A DNA stretch of 64,000 nt from Paralithodes platypus (taxonomy: Eukaryota; Arthropoda; Malacostraca; Decapoda; Lithodidae). Of this stretch, positions 1 to 10,867 are shown one piece after another. The position numbers and the translations under genes were made by a program. How positions within the stretch are numbered: position 1 is the first letter of the stretch; the number at the start of each line of letters is the position of its first letter. The notes beneath the pieces were generated by a model. The model worked only from the letters and a program-made list of their open reading frames with translations. It was not told where the DNA came from and searched no databases. The DNA is taken from assembly GCA_032716605.1 (NCBI GenBank), contig CM064552.1, positions 12,229,386-12,293,385 on the forward strand. Reading direction: 5' to 3'.

Positions 1-229
1 TGATGAATTTCGTCTAGATCGTCTAAATCTTCACTATAGTGCGACTGATAAGACTCGGAGCTATCACTGCCCAAGTCATCAACACTATTTTGTCCTTCAC
101 CACATTTATAACTCCTCAAAGCTATTTCAATACCTCCGGGAGTCAACGCATCTTGTACGTGCCTTTGCGTTAGGGCGCGACGAACCTGGGCAGGCGTCGA
201 AGGGAGCATGGAATCGGACACAGGGGACA
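1..229 (-). pseudogene. piggyBac-like transposase, N-terminal part (continues beyond the window)
   Basis: Reading on the - strand from about 229 to the window edge there is one open frame. It holds an internal Met at 207-209, a Leu-Thr-Pro-Gly-Gly stretch, then a run rich in Asp, Ser and Glu. This resembles the acidic N-terminal region of the complete piggyBac-like transposase at 59614-62731, which has Leu-Ser-Pro-Gly-Gly followed by an acidic run. The catalytic part lies outside the window. The beginning of the same gene is probably at 2970-2993 (Met-Asp-Thr-Ser-Pro-Lys, - strand), beyond the CR1-like element that splits it. The link between the two parts is inference from frame, strand and the TTAA end at 3184. 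Confidence 0.5.
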
Positions 230-236
230 CAGGGGA

Positions 237-2917
237 AAATGTGTAAGAGGATCAATTCTAATTGCCTCTATATATAGAAGCCCAAATAATAGCAGGGGAG
301 AGGATGATAACCTACTGAAAGCAATGGAGGAGATAGATAATAGAGAGAACAAATATAAAATTTTGATTGGAGATTTCAATTTGCCAAGGATCAACTGGGC
401 AAATTGTACTACTCCAGCGGGACAGGGTAGCATGGAAAATAAGTTTATAGAGAAAGTGAGAGATTGTTTTTTAACGCAACATATTGTAGAGATGACAAGA
501 TATAGAGATGGGACGCAGGGGAGTGTACTTGATTTGATTTTTAGCAATGAAGAGGATATAGTGGAACATGTTAATGTGGATAGCCCTATAGGTCGTAGTG
601 ACCATGCCTGTATAAGCTTTAGTTGTAACATTAAATCGGAGAGGGATAATTAAAGCAATAGAAAAATATACATGTATGATAGAGCAGATTATGAGCTGCT
701 GAGACGGTGTTTGGACATTGACTGGGGGGAATATTTGAACGGTGAAGACGCTGAAGGAATGTGGAGGAAAATTAGAGTCAAACTGGAGAATGCTGTATCC
801 AAAAGTGTACCAGTAAGGGAATATAAGGATAAAACAAAATTGAGGAAAAGAACTAACCCAGAATTGCCAATGAAAAGAAAGCTTTGGATATTGATTAGAA
901 GAAAGAAACGATTGTGGGAAAGATTAAAATTGTTAAAAAAGAACAGGGGGTCTAGTATAGAGGCTAAGGAAGTGGATCTGGAACGTAGACAAATAAACAA
1001 TAAAATAAGGTGGGAAACAAGGAGGGGGGTGAAGGAGAGGGAGAGAGAGATAGCTAGAAATGTGAAGGATAATCCAAAAATATTCTGGAAGTACATTCAG
1101 GAAAAATTAACAAGAAGAGTAGGGATCCCAGAGCTGGTGGGGGGGTTGAATGATGGGAGTAGAGCGGAGACTGATAAGGAGAAAGCAGAGGTGCTGGGGA
1201 AATACTTTGGGGGTACTAACAGTGGAGTCGGAGGATGCAGTGCCTACTATTCCCATCAAACAGGCACCGGCACTAGAACTAGTAGAGTTTTCCCATGCTA
1301 GAATAAGAAGGGCTATAGAAAAAATGAACAGAAGTAAGTCACCGGGACCGGATGGGATACACCCAAGAATCATAAAGGAAGGAGGGGAGATGTTAGTAGA
1401 GCCATTGAAAATGTTATTTGAGGTATCGTTTAATACAGGACAAATCCCGATGGACTGGAGAGAGGCGAACATAACAGCTATATTTAAGAAGGGAAAGAGA
1501 AATGACCCAGGGAATTATAGACCAGTCAGTTTGACAAGTGTTGTGTGTAAACTAATGGAAACGGTAATTAGAGAAGGAATAATGGATCATATGAAGTCAA
1601 ACCAACTTTTCAGTGGGAGACAGTTCGGATTCTTGCCGGGGAGGTCGACGGTACTACAGCTAATTAAGGTGGTAGATGATTGGATGCAAATTCTAGAAGA
1701 TGGTGATGTAATAGACGTGGTATATTGCGATTTTATGAAGGCCTTCGATAAGGTCCCACATAAAAGGTTAATAGAGAAAGTTAGAAGCTATAATATAGGG
1801 GAGAAATGTGTGAAATGGATAGAAGCCTTCCTGAAAGATCGGAGAAAGATTGGTGAATGGAATAGGCTCGGGGTGGAGGGAAATTACAAGTGGGGTACCT
1901 CAGGGATCTGTGTTGGGACCACTGCTGTTCGTTATATTTATCAACGACTTGCCTGAAGTTATAACTAATGGAAGTGAGGTATACCTGTATGCGGATGACA
2001 CTAAACTGTATAGAAGAGTGAGGAGTAAGGAAGATATGGGTTTGCTTCAAGGAGATGTGGAGGGCATGAAGGGATGGTCTGAGCATTGGTTAATGCCTTT
2101 TCATCCAAAAAAATGCAAGTACATGCGGATTGGGACCAGCAAGATAGACAAGGTAGGATACAGTATGTATGAAGCGATGGAGGAAGTGAGTGCAGAAAAG
2201 GATATAGGAGTAGTGATAGATAATAAGTTAAATTTCTCAGAACATTTAGCGGAAAAGATAAACAAAGCCAATAGAATTGTAGGGCTGATAAGGAGGACAT
2301 TTGTGTCACTTGACGAAGAAATCTTCAGGAATCTATATACAGCGCTGGTTAGGCCACACCTGGAATATGCAAACCAGGTGTGGGCTCCATATATGGTAAA
2401 GGATATAGAAGCAGTGGAGAAAGTGCAGAGAAGAGCTAGCAAGCTGGTACCAACGTTGAAGAACGCGGGCTATGAGCAGAGGTTGAGGACACTGGGACTT
2501 CCGACACTGGCATATAGGAGAAAGAGAGGGGATATGATAGAGACTTTTAAGATAGTGTCAGGAAAGTATGATGAGGATGTGTGTGAAGGTATCTTCTTGA
2601 TGCGGGAGGGAACAAGAACGAGAGGACACTCTAAGAAAATTTACAAAGAAAGAAATAGGCTTGAGAAGGCGAAGAACTCATTTTGTGATAGAGTGGTAAA
2701 TGAGTGGAACGCACTGCCCCAGTATGTAGTCGATTCCGAATCAATAAGGGAGTTTGAAAGTAATCTTGATAAAGCATGGGGAAGACAAGATTTGAAGTTT
2801 GATTATAAAACAAAAATACAGAATAGTAAAAATGTTGCGTCTGCTACCGCCGCCGCCAACACCGTGAACGACCGCAGCAGTGCAAGTACTGGTACTGAGC
2901 TGGATACACAGGCATAG
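237..2917 (+). pseudogene. CR1-like pol (endonuclease + reverse transcriptase), broken
   Basis: Endonuclease motifs are IYRSPNN, GDFNLP and the SDH box near 600. An in-frame TAA at 651-653 interrupts the frame. A linker follows to about 1210, where the frame shifts. Reverse transcriptase blocks then appear in order: [19 protein letters not shown], the [10 protein letters not shown] region, and, after a second frameshift near 1845, SGVPQGSVLGPLL and the catalytic YADD (about 1987). The C-terminal thumb-like region ([19 protein letters not shown]) is followed by a Ser/Thr/Ala-rich tail ending at 2917. With one stop and two frameshifts the copy cannot make a full protein. The product would have been a cytoplasmic/nuclear enzyme for target-primed reverse transcription. 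Confidence 0.9.
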
Positions 2918-2940
2918 TTTGCCTTTTTCCAGAGGATCTA

Positions 2941-2969
2941 CTGTAAGAAACTGTAAGAAACTGTAAGAA
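2941..2969 (+). repeat. CR1-like 3' tail, decamer x3
   Basis: Three tandem copies of ctgtaagaaa, the last missing its final base. The other three CR1-like copies in the window show two such units (on the - strand, cttacagtttcttacag). Confidence 0.9.
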
Positions 2970-3187
2970 TAACTTTTTGGGCTAGTATCCATGTTGGCGG
3001 CAGGGTAGAGACTGTTTTGGTGGCGTACATGGTGTCTGGTGGCGTCACCTAGCGACCACGGAACAAAATGTTTACGCGCGCCATTCGAAAGCACATACGC
3101 AAGCAATGGTACAATGTTGTACCACCCGGGTTCCTCGGGTCAAAACATAATGGTACACACGTGTACCACCCGGGGTTGAAGGGTTAA
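2970..3187 (-). mobile_element. Terminal region of a piggyBac-like element
   Basis: Read on the - strand from 3187: a TTAA is followed by cccttcaaccccgggtggta, then two copies of a unit containing cccgggtggtaca...tgtacca. An ATG at 2991-2993 then starts Met-Asp-Thr-Ser-Pro-Lys before the CR1-like insertion. The TTAA at 3184-3187 lies inside the endonuclease frame of the Jockey-like element, as expected of a piggyBac target site. The body of the element is split by the CR1-like copy and resumes at 229-1. Confidence 0.55.
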
Positions 3188-3708
3188 GGCAGCAAAGGTC
3201 ACGGTTCAGAAGCAAATGTTCAATCTGCGAACCGGCTGTATCAGGATTGGAGGAAGTAGGGTCCCATATAGGGCTATGGGCATTAAAGTCACCCAACAGT
3301 AAGATGGGAGAGGGTAGTGTAGAGAAAAACTGAGAAAGCAAGGAAAGGTCATAATTGTAAGCAGGTTGGTTATAGATATTGCAAATGGTAACAGAGTCAC
3401 CATCGGGGATATGAAGAGTAAGGATAGAGTGCTGTAGGAAACTTGTACGAATGGGAAACAAGTCAAAAGTTACTCGATGATGGACATAAATTGCTGTGCC
3501 ATATTCTCCATCAGGGGATAGAGAACAGCATGCAAGGTGGTAGTTGGTGATGGATTTATCATAATTTCCAATGTGTTGTAAACAAATACACATTGGATTA
3601 TAGACACGGAGTAAACGCTGGATCTCACCTAGATGGACTCTAGATGAGAGACCATTACAATTCCATTGTAGTATATAGGGATTGAACAGGTTAAGTGAGA
3701 GACGTCAG
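3188..3708 (-). pseudogene. ORF2 N-terminal endonuclease domain, interrupted
   Basis: The frame opens with NPYILQWNCNGLSSR, the conserved start of the AP-like endonuclease in Jockey-group elements. It continues through a GEYGTAIYVHHR segment, IYNQPAYNYD and the GDFNAHSPIWD motif near 3280-3312. It overlaps the last codons of ORF1 in another frame (ORF1 stop at 3691-3693), as in other two-ORF LINEs. The frame runs into TTAA at 3184-3187 and stops matching there, where the piggyBac-like end begins. The enzyme would nick genomic DNA to prime reverse transcription. Confidence 0.85.
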
Positions 3709-5997
3709 GTTACGTAAATTAACAGCACTGTTCGGCTGTTGGAGATGAAGAGGAACGGGTCTGGGGGGAGGGTCATGAGAAGGTAGGGAGTTTCGACGTG
3801 GACGGTGGGGGGACACATTAGAGAACAGGTCATGGAGGATAGTAGCTATCTTGGAGTGTGAAAGATCTGAACGTGACTTTAAGTGAAAAGCGCATAAGCA
3901 CGAAGAGTTATGAGAGGCGGTGTTATCAGGGGTTGGTAAACGTCGGTCATGGAGAAAGGAGCGTATCAACGCAGCAACAGTGGATTTAGTGCGGGTAGGC
4001 GTCCGGCGATACTCACGCACAAAGCAGTCATGACAGCCGCAGTGGGGTGCATGGGAGTCCGAGGCGGTAACATTGATAGGTGCGTGAGGTCGAGGACGAG
4101 TAGGCGGGGGGGACGCAGGCGTAGAGGGGGTGTGGAGTGAGGGAGGCTGGGACGGAGAACCCATATCAGAGCGGAAGATGCGAGAGCGAGGAGGGACACG
4201 TTGAGGTTTGGGAGGCATAGGTCGGGCTGTGAGGGTCTTACGTTTTACGGAGGGAGATTGACGATCTGAGGAGGGAGAATGTAGAGCATCAGATCGGCGT
4301 TTACTGGTGGAGGGGGTAGAATCCATGACATCGTCAACATCGGTAGAGGGAGCCGGGGCAAGAGGCAAGGATTGAATATCAGTTACGGGTGAAGGGGACG
4401 CGGATGCTTTTGGGGTGGAGGCTTCATGAACAGAGGGAGGGGTATTCAGTGCATGAAATCGGTTGGAGAGGGGAACAGTGGCTGGACTAGGAAGGGGTGA
4501 ATCCAACATAGCATCACTGTCCTCACGTCGTCGACTACCGGGAGAAACGTCAGTTGTAGGTGCACGAAGTCTAGCACTGTAAGTCATATCTCTAGAGGGA
4601 TCTTTAACATCTCTTACTCTCAGTTCTTGCTTAGCTTCTCTGACAGACATGCCTGACCGACTAATGAGAAGCTTTAACTCAGCATTGTACATGTAGAACA
4701 CACATTGCTTTGAGCGAGCATGGTGTTCAAGGCCACAGTTAACACACTTTGGAGTGCCACAATTCCAACGGGTAGCATGTTTGACGGAGCTACAGAAGGC
4801 ACACACCCGAACCTTCTTACACCTACCAGCTGAGTGACCAAAGGTGGAACAGTTTGTACATTGTAACGGTTTGGGGACATAAGGTCGTACTTCACGCCTT
4901 TGTCCTTCGATCCTGACGTCTCGTGGGAGGAAACGTCCACTAAACTTAATGCGAGCTATGCGAAGAGGATGAGAAGGAGTTGATTTGTTTGGGATACTAT
5001 ACAAATCAACGTCGTGCACATTTGGATAACGCAAGCGCAACGACGACAAGAGGGTCGACTTATCAGGAAGTCCGTCATGGTCATAAGTTGAGGGTAGAAC
5101 AACAGTACCGAGGATGTAGTTGAGGTCGTTATGTTTCGTGACAGTAACAGGGATATCGTCCAAGGTAGTAAGAGATAGGTATGTCTCAGATTGGGCACGA
5201 GTAGTGGTTTCCACAATCCAATCATTATTACCAGTCTCACGGAACGATAAGTCCGAAGTTGCATGCGCCGAGAGGAGGAGGTTCTCTAACTTAGCCCCCG
5301 AGATGTAGGAAGCCGGTCGTATGACGAGGAAACGTGGCCAGTCATCATCGCCAAAAATTGAATCGAAGTGCCGGAGGGTGGCATTGGGGACAAACTGACG
5401 CCGAGGTTTCCGCCGATGTTGGGGGCCGGAATGAGGCATGTGAGGCTCCAGAGTTGCAACGAGTGAGGTGGAAGTAGTGGCTGAACTAACAATCGGCTGA
5501 AATGGTGGAGAAACAGTGTCGATGGGAGGTGAAGATTCACCAACACTGGTGTCACTCTGCAGGTGGTCAGTGGAAACTGTAAGTCGGTTAACGGGTAGTG
5601 CTGAGGAGCAGGGCGTGTCAAGAGAACCCGGCACACCAAGGTCTATGGTTTGAACAGGAGACTCAACACAAGGAGGGTCTCTCTTATCTTGGGAGAGGGG
5701 AGGGACATTTAAATCATGAGCGGCAGGTGTAGTTGGGCTCTGTGGAGAGTCGATATGAACAGGGGCCATTGTAGGGTCCACAGATGGAGGATGGGAATCC
5801 TTAGTCGTAGAAGCAGGTAATTTAGTATCAGAGCGTGAGAGAGCATCAGACTCGGAACAACTCGGAGGGGAGGTGTCCAAGGTGGTAGACTCAGAGGGCA
5901 GAGGAAGGTCAGATGGAGAGTCCAGGGGAATGCAAAGGTCAAGTACCGGGGGCGCCAAAGCTGGATCCAGGGGAGGAGGTTTGCATGGCTGATCCAT
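3691..5997 (-). CDS. ORF1 gag-like nucleic-acid-binding protein of the Jockey-like element
   Basis: This is an unbroken 768-codon frame starting at ATG 5995-5997 (Met-Asp-Gln-Pro). The first ~180 residues are low-complexity, rich in Pro, Ser, Thr and Asp. A structured part (about residues 205-340) follows. Three zinc knuckles occupy about residues 378-440: CTNCSTFGHSAGRC, CAFCSSVKHATRWNC and CVNCGLEHHARSKQC, all Cys-Cys-His-Cys. The C-terminal third is again Pro/Ser/Arg-rich. In this family ORF1 coats the element RNA and shuttles it to the nucleus. The frame is intact although ORF2 is destroyed. It is a transposon gene, not a host gene. Confidence 0.9.
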   Translation of the reverse strand: MDQPCKPPPLDPALAPPVLDLCIPLDSPSDLPLPSESTTLDTSPPSCSESDALSRSDTKLPASTTKDSHPPSVDPTMAPVHIDSPQSPTTPAAHDLNVPPLSQDKRDPPCVESPVQTIDLGVPGSLDTPCSSALPVNRLTVSTDHLQSDTSVGESSPPIDTVSPPFQPIVSSATTSTSLVATLEPHMPHSGPQHRRKPRRQFVPNATLRHFDSIFGDDDWPRFLVIRPASYISGAKLENLLLSAHATSDLSFRETGNNDWIVETTTRAQSETYLSLTTLDDIPVTVTKHNDLNYILGTVVLPSTYDHDGLPDKSTLLSSLRLRYPNVHDVDLYSIPNKSTPSHPLRIARIKFSGRFLPRDVRIEGQRREVRPYVPKPLQCTNCSTFGHSAGRCKKVRVCAFCSSVKHATRWNCGTPKCVNCGLEHHARSKQCVFYMYNAELKLLISRSGMSVREAKQELRVRDVKDPSRDMTYSARLRAPTTDVSPGSRRREDSDAMLDSPLPSPATVPLSNRFHALNTPPSVHEASTPKASASPSPVTDIQSLPLAPAPSTDVDDVMDSTPSTSKRRSDALHSPSSDRQSPSVKRKTLTARPMPPKPQRVPPRSRIFRSDMGSPSQPPSLHTPSTPASPPPTRPRPHAPINVTASDSHAPHCGCHDCFVREYRRTPTRTKSTVAALIRSFLHDRRLPTPDNTASHNSSCLCAFHLKSRSDLSHSKIATILHDLFSNVSPHRPRRNSLPSHDPPPRPVPLHLQQPNSAVNLRNLTSLT

Positions 5998-6800
5998 GAT
6001 GACCCTAGTTGTTTTTACTATTCTATTTTCATTTTATCGGAAATCAAAAAAGAAAGAAAAACATAACCGAGGGGAAAAAAAGAAAGAAAAAGAAAAAGAA
6101 AAATAGGAAACAAAACAATAAATAAAGAACATACCAGAAGGGCCAACAGAGAACCCTCCGTCGTGAGTCAGGGAGCCCCAGCCTCTATACTGGTGGCGCA
6201 AACAGGGGCAGGTCTCCAGGGGGCTCATCCTCATACCCTACCCCCCTAGACTAGGGGGGATAGCACCAAAACGCACAGAAAGGCCAAGCTTAGGCAAAAC
6301 TGCTATACTGGGACCGAGGGCAAAGTTAATTGCAATCATACCCAATCTGTGCGTAATGGAGGGCAGCCGGACAGAAGCCAGGAAACCCACCAGGAAGGGA
6401 AAACGGACCCCTGGAACCGAGACCAGTCCCCACTGATGGGCGACCCCAGGGGCATCAACGCGGGCAACCACGTCGCCGCTCCCGGGACCAGCCCCCTCGG
6501 GCGGTGAGCTAGACCGCCACGGCCCCTGTAAACGGAGAGGAGCCAGTACTCCAGACTCAGCGAGGGAAGGCTCTCGAGCCTAGCCGGCACAATTTAGTTA
6601 AAATAGGGAGGAAATCCTCCGCAAAATTAAAACAAAAATGGGAACACGAAAAACGTCGTCACCGGGAGGTTCCGCTTACCCCAATGACAACGGGGGGGCA
6701 CTTTGTCCACGACGCCGATTGAATCCCTGCCCTAAAGAGAGTGACACCAACGACCCCGCTTCAAGCTCCGCCACCACGACAAGGTGGCTCCCCATTGGCG

Positions 6801-7449
6801 GGGTACAGAGTTAGTGGTTAATACTGAATTGATTGTCCATAGCATTCATAGTACTGTACATACATACAATGGTTTAACGTCATTTTCCATTACTGTACAT
6901 GCATTGTAACGGCTCAGACGGGGTTGCCTTTCAGTAGTTGCAGTGTACTGTAGTACAATAAAGTCCCGCCACAGCACTGCCCCACCAAGTCATCACTGTG
7001 GCTGATGTTGGTATAGTGCTAACCGTGCCTCAGCAAGACTCAACAGAGTCCCCCTGCAGCACTTCACCTGCAGTATCTGCAACCACACCAGCCTTAACAG
7101 TGTTACAACAAGACAGCACCATAACAAGGCTCTACTGTATATTAGGCAATTTGGACTATAGCACAACAAAGTCCTGCCCCAACACTGCTCCAACATGCAA
7201 ACACTGTTGCCGACACAGGTGTAGTGCCCAACAGCGCCCAGGTAAGACTCGGTCCCCTTTGGCACCTATCCGCACCCCACCAACCTCGGCAGTGCCATAC
7301 TAAGACAGTGCTAAGATAAAGATTTTATTGCATAGTAATGGCTGTTGGTTGAAGTCTATCGCAGTAGGATGGGTGCAGCGTGAGGCGTATTCTTTTTTCC
7401 TCCACCATTAGATGAAGGCCCCCTTACCCCCTGGGAGGAAATAATATGT
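6801..7449. other. No gene recognised
   Basis: Repeat-derived, AT-moderate sequence with scattered gtactgta/cagtac words and a C/A-rich stretch at 6990-7300. The short open frames on both strands show no domain or splice context. I see nothing supportable here. Confidence 0.5.
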
Positions 7450-8137
7450 TGTTGTTGTTCCCTAAGCTGCCTGGCCAAACAGCCCCGAGTCCTTAAGGAA
7501 GGCCATGGCCACGGTCGGGCTTTCCCACAGAGCTCTCAAAGCGTGTAAATTGTGTTGTTGGCGTAAGTGGTTGTGTGAAATGCAGTCTTCTATGATGTGT
7601 TTAATGGTATGGGGTGCTGTGTTACAACCCGGGCAGATGTCGACGACGGAGTCATCCAGTCTCTTCTGATAGCTCAGAAGAGCTGGACGGTGTCTGCATC
7701 TCAGCCTGTCCAGGTGGACTCTATCCTCGCGAGGAAGGGAGGATTCAGAAGGATGGATTTCGGGAGGTCGTGCTTGCAGCTGCGTGTTGTCTATGAGTGA
7801 GTGGGTGGAACGGCGAGTGATATGAGTATGGATGTGCTTCCGGAAGTTGGTTTGGGGTGGGCAGGGAGGGAGAGAAGACAGTATTTGTGTGTGATAGCGA
7901 GTGCTGGGTGTTGTTTTGATATTTCTTGGTGTCTGTGGGTGTGTTGCCATGTAGTGTAGTGGCTGGTGTTGATTCGTGGATGCTGCTGCCAGGAATTGAG
8001 TGCCTCTCATGTCTAGATGATCTTTGACTTTGAGGACTTTGGTTTCTTGATGTAGGTGATCTGTGGGTGTAGTAGCTGTGCATCCTGTGATGATTTTCAG
8101 GGCTTTATTTTGAATAGTCTGTAAGGTCTTATGATGT
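7450..8137 (-). mobile_element. GTT-tailed LINE, 3' fragment (RT C-terminus), first half
   Basis: On the - strand the frame at 8217-7462 encodes the C-terminal region after the RT. It reads HHKTLQTIQNKALKIITG, then a stretch ending in GLFGQAA and a stop, followed at once by (AAC)n on the coding strand ((GTT)n here). The same region is seen uninterrupted at 46132-47560. At about 8137 a CR1-like copy is inserted. The LINE resumes at 9651 with the same words as in the intact copy (gtttcagctaggttagaagc). Confidence 0.8.
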
Positions 8138-9650
8138 TTCTTACAGTTTCTTACAGTAGATCCTCTGGAAAAAGGCAAACTAGGCCTGTGTATCCAGCTC
8201 AGTGCCAGTACTTGCACTACTGCGGTCGTTCACTGTGTTGGCGGCGGCGGCAGCAGACGCAACATTTTTACTATTCTGTATTTTTGCTTTATAATCAAAC
8301 TTCAAATCTTGTCTTCCCCATGCTTTATCAAGATTACTTTCAAACTTCCTTATTGATTCGGAATCGACTACATACTGGGGCAGCGCGTTCCACTCATTTA
8401 CCACTCTATCACAAAATGAGTTCTTTGCCTTTTCAAGCCTATTTCTTTCTTTGTAAATTTTCTTAGAGTGTCCTCTCGTTCTTGTTCCCTCCCGCATCAA
8501 GAAGATACCTTCACACACATCCTCATCATACTTTCCTGACACTATCTTAAAAGTCTCTATCATATCCCCTCTCTTTCTCCTATATGCCAGTGTCGGAAGT
8601 CCCAGTGTCCTCAACCTCTGCTCATAGCCCGCGTTCTTCAACGTTGGTACTAGCTTGCTAGCTCTCCTCTGAACTTTCTCCACTGCTTCTATATCCTTTA
8701 CCATATATGGAGCCCACACCTGGTTCGCATATTCCAGGTGCGGCCTAACCAGCGCTGTACAGTATAGAGATTCCTGAATATTTCTTCGTCAAGTGACACA
8801 AATGTCCTCCTTATCAGCCCTACAATTCTATTGGCTTTGTTTATCTTTTCCGCTAAATGTTCTGAGAAATTTAACTTATTGTCTATCACTACTCCTATAT
8901 CCTTTTCTGCATTCACTTCCTCCATCGCTTCATACATACTGTATCCTACCTTGTCTATCTTGCTAGTCCCAATCCGCATGTACAGTACTTGCATTTTTTT
9001 GGATGAAAAGGCATTAACCAATGTTCAGACCATCCCTTCATGCCCTCCACATCTCCTTGAAGCAAACCCACATCTTCCTTACTCCTCACTCTTCTATACA
9101 GCTTAGTGTCATCCGCATACAGGTACTGTATATCTCACTTCCATTGGTTATAACTTCAGGTAAGTCGTTGATAAATATAACGAACAGTAGTGGTCCCAAC
9201 ACAGATCTCTGAGGTACCCCACTTGTAATTTCCCTCCACCCCGAGCTTATTCCATTCACCAGTACCCTCTGTCTCCGATCTTTCAGGAAGGCTTCTACCC
9301 ATTTCACACATTTCTCCCCTATACTATAGCTTCTAACTTTCTCTATTAACCTTTTATGTGGGACCTTATCGAAGGCCTTCATAAAATCGCAATATACCAC
9401 GTCTATTACATCACCATTCTCCAGAGTTTGCATCCAATCATCTACCACCTTAATTAGCTGTAGTACCGTCGACCTCCCCGGCAAGAATCCGAACTGTCTC
9501 CCACTGAAAAGTTGGTTTGATTTCATATGCTCCATTATTCCTTCTCTAATTACCGTTTCCATTCGTTTACACACAACACTTGTCAAACTGACTGGTCTAT
9601 AATTTCCTGGGTCATTTCTCTTTCCCTTCTTAAATATAGCTGTTATGTTA
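8138..9650 (-). mobile_element. CR1-like retrotransposon, copy 2 (5'-truncated), nested in the LINE
   Basis: The copy begins with two cttacag-type tail units and ends in the RT domain at about [13 protein letters not shown]. Frames at 9586-9086, 9021-8698 and 8719-8180 (- strand) correspond to RT motifs [23 protein letters not shown] and the thumb-like end. The catalytic box region is broken by small indels (the YADD equivalent lies near 9100). The same 3' Ser/Ala-rich C-terminus as copy 1 is present. The 5'-truncated end abuts the interrupted GTT-tailed LINE. Confidence 0.85.
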
Positions 9651-9691
9651 TATGTTTCAGCTAGGTTAGAAGCCCAGGCCGGGCTAGCGCG
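9651..9691 (-). mobile_element. GTT-tailed LINE, second half of the interrupted copy
   Basis: Matches the continuation seen at 46829-46870 (gtttcagctaggttagaagc, cccaggc-gggct), proving that the CR1-like copy 2 split this LINE. The match ends near 9691. Confidence 0.75.
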
Positions 9692-10319
9692 TACAAAATT
9701 CCAGTTTATTCACTTACTGTACAGTTCAACCTTTTTAAAGTTTGCATACATAGTACGAAGTCTCTATCAATATTTGTCTTTATGTTACAGATAAATAAAT
9801 GTCATGAATTTTGTCAAATGTTTTCCTGTGTGGTGACTGTGGAAGCCTGGGAGTAGTAGCAGTAGTAGTAGTAGAAGTAGTATTTGGGGCAGGGGGCTAG
9901 GAATCCTTCTCCCCTTGTAAAATTCTCCGGAATGAGTTGTGTTACCGGACGTACGTTGTGTAAACACGTGAGTTGATGTCAAACAGCGGGGGAGTGGGGG
10001 CGGCGTCCCCCACCCATAATACTAGGATTTGTTAGGTTAGGCTAATGTCCTTTCAAAGGGTATAGTAAACACTAGGATATACCCGGTCAGAGGTAGGTGA
10101 TACGCCCGATAACACAACTCTTGCCAATTCTCCTACTCATCGAGACTGAGAAAGGAGCGAGGGAATGTGAAAGTGGTCCTGGACCCTTGAATGATTCTGT
10201 TCGAGCTCTGTCTCGAGTCGGCCACCCCCAGCAATGAGGTATGTGCCCGAGTACTGTACTGTATATACATACCAGTATAGGCTACATTACTATTACCGAT
10301 ATTATTATTATTATCATTA
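9692..10319. other. Intergenic repeats; no gene
   Basis: Contains a degenerate agt/agtagt simple repeat near 9857-9890 and, from 10130, a copy of the ggccacccccagc repeat family described separately. No coding evidence. Confidence 0.5.
10128..10262 (+). repeat. Dispersed repeat (family with gtcggccacccccagc)
   Basis: Shares cgagactgagaaagg, gcgagggaatgtgaaagtgg and gagtcggccacccccagc with copies at 13728-13776, 14268-14505 (inverted), 37300-37456 and 47566-47705. The family type is unknown. It may be the end of a longer element. Confidence 0.6.
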
Positions 10320-10323
10320 TTAA

Positions 10324-10719
10324 CCCATTCCCTACAGGTGACGTTCTGGAACGCATAGGCAATTTACAGCAATTTCCAGGCTTTAAAAGCCTGTAAAAGC
10401 CGTAGAAATCGAGTGTCAGTGGGCGGGAGCGTGAGGGACCTCCCTCCGACCCTCAGAGCAGCCAGCCGCTCACTGAGGGAGACTGTGTCTCGCGCGGTGT
10501 CTCACAACAGTGTTGCCGAGCGAGCGAGAGCTAATAATTAGCAAATTTTCCGGCTGCGGGTGAACCCCGCCACCTACAAAGCTCGTTCTGGTCTCATTTT
10601 GAAGCTATTTTCGCCTAGTTTTCGGCAGAATACAGTTAATTTAATGCAGATGCTTGATTAATCATTCAGGAGTGCCTGAATATGCCCTAAATAGCGCAAA
10701 TAGGCCCGCAGCATAAGTG
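10324..10719. mobile_element. TTAA-flanked MITE, piggyBac type
   Basis: Lies between TTAA at 10320-10323 and TTAA at 10720-10723. The ends are cccattccctacag and, inverted, cacttatgctgcggg, so the terminal inverted repeats are weak. It has no coding capacity and lies just upstream of B9D2. Confidence 0.4.
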
Positions 10720-10779
10720 TTAATATTATTATTATTATTATTATTATTCCTATATATTAACAGGTGAGTGTGTTCCCCC

Positions 10780-10867
10780 ATGGCTGAGGTCCACATCATT
10801 GGTCAAGTTAGTGGAGCCAGTACCTTCCCTCACACTTCACTCTTCTGCAAGTGGTCCATACAATTAG
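10780..10867 (+). CDS. B9D2: B9D2 coding exon 1
   Basis: ATG at 10780-10782, 29 codons plus one base, donor gtatgt at 10868. The start is chosen because the peptide from this Met aligns with the family N-terminus. An ag at 10762-10763 just upstream could be the acceptor of a 5' UTR exon. Confidence 0.92.

Larger units (their letters stand above)
230..2969 (+). mobile_element. CR1-like non-LTR retrotransposon, copy 1 (5'-truncated)
   Basis: The element carries the C-terminal part of an AP-type endonuclease and a complete reverse transcriptase, and ends in three copies of the decamer ctgtaagaaa (2941-2969). Three more copies in this window (8138-9650, 12052-12616, 57938-58475) share the same 3' end. 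A 3' end of short tandem repeats instead of poly(A) is typical of the CR1 group. The 5' end is missing: the endonuclease begins in mid-domain at about 237. The element sits inside a piggyBac-like gene on the opposite strand. Confidence 0.85.
3188..6800 (-). mobile_element. Jockey-like non-LTR retrotransposon, 5' part (5' UTR, ORF1, start of ORF2)
   Basis: On the - strand the order is a leader (about 6800-5998), a gag-like ORF1 (5997-3691) and the beginning of an overlapping endonuclease ORF2 (from about 3708). ORF2 is cut at 3188 by the TTAA end of a piggyBac-like element. The rest of ORF2 (RT) would lie left of the window. The right edge of the leader is approximate. Confidence 0.8.
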
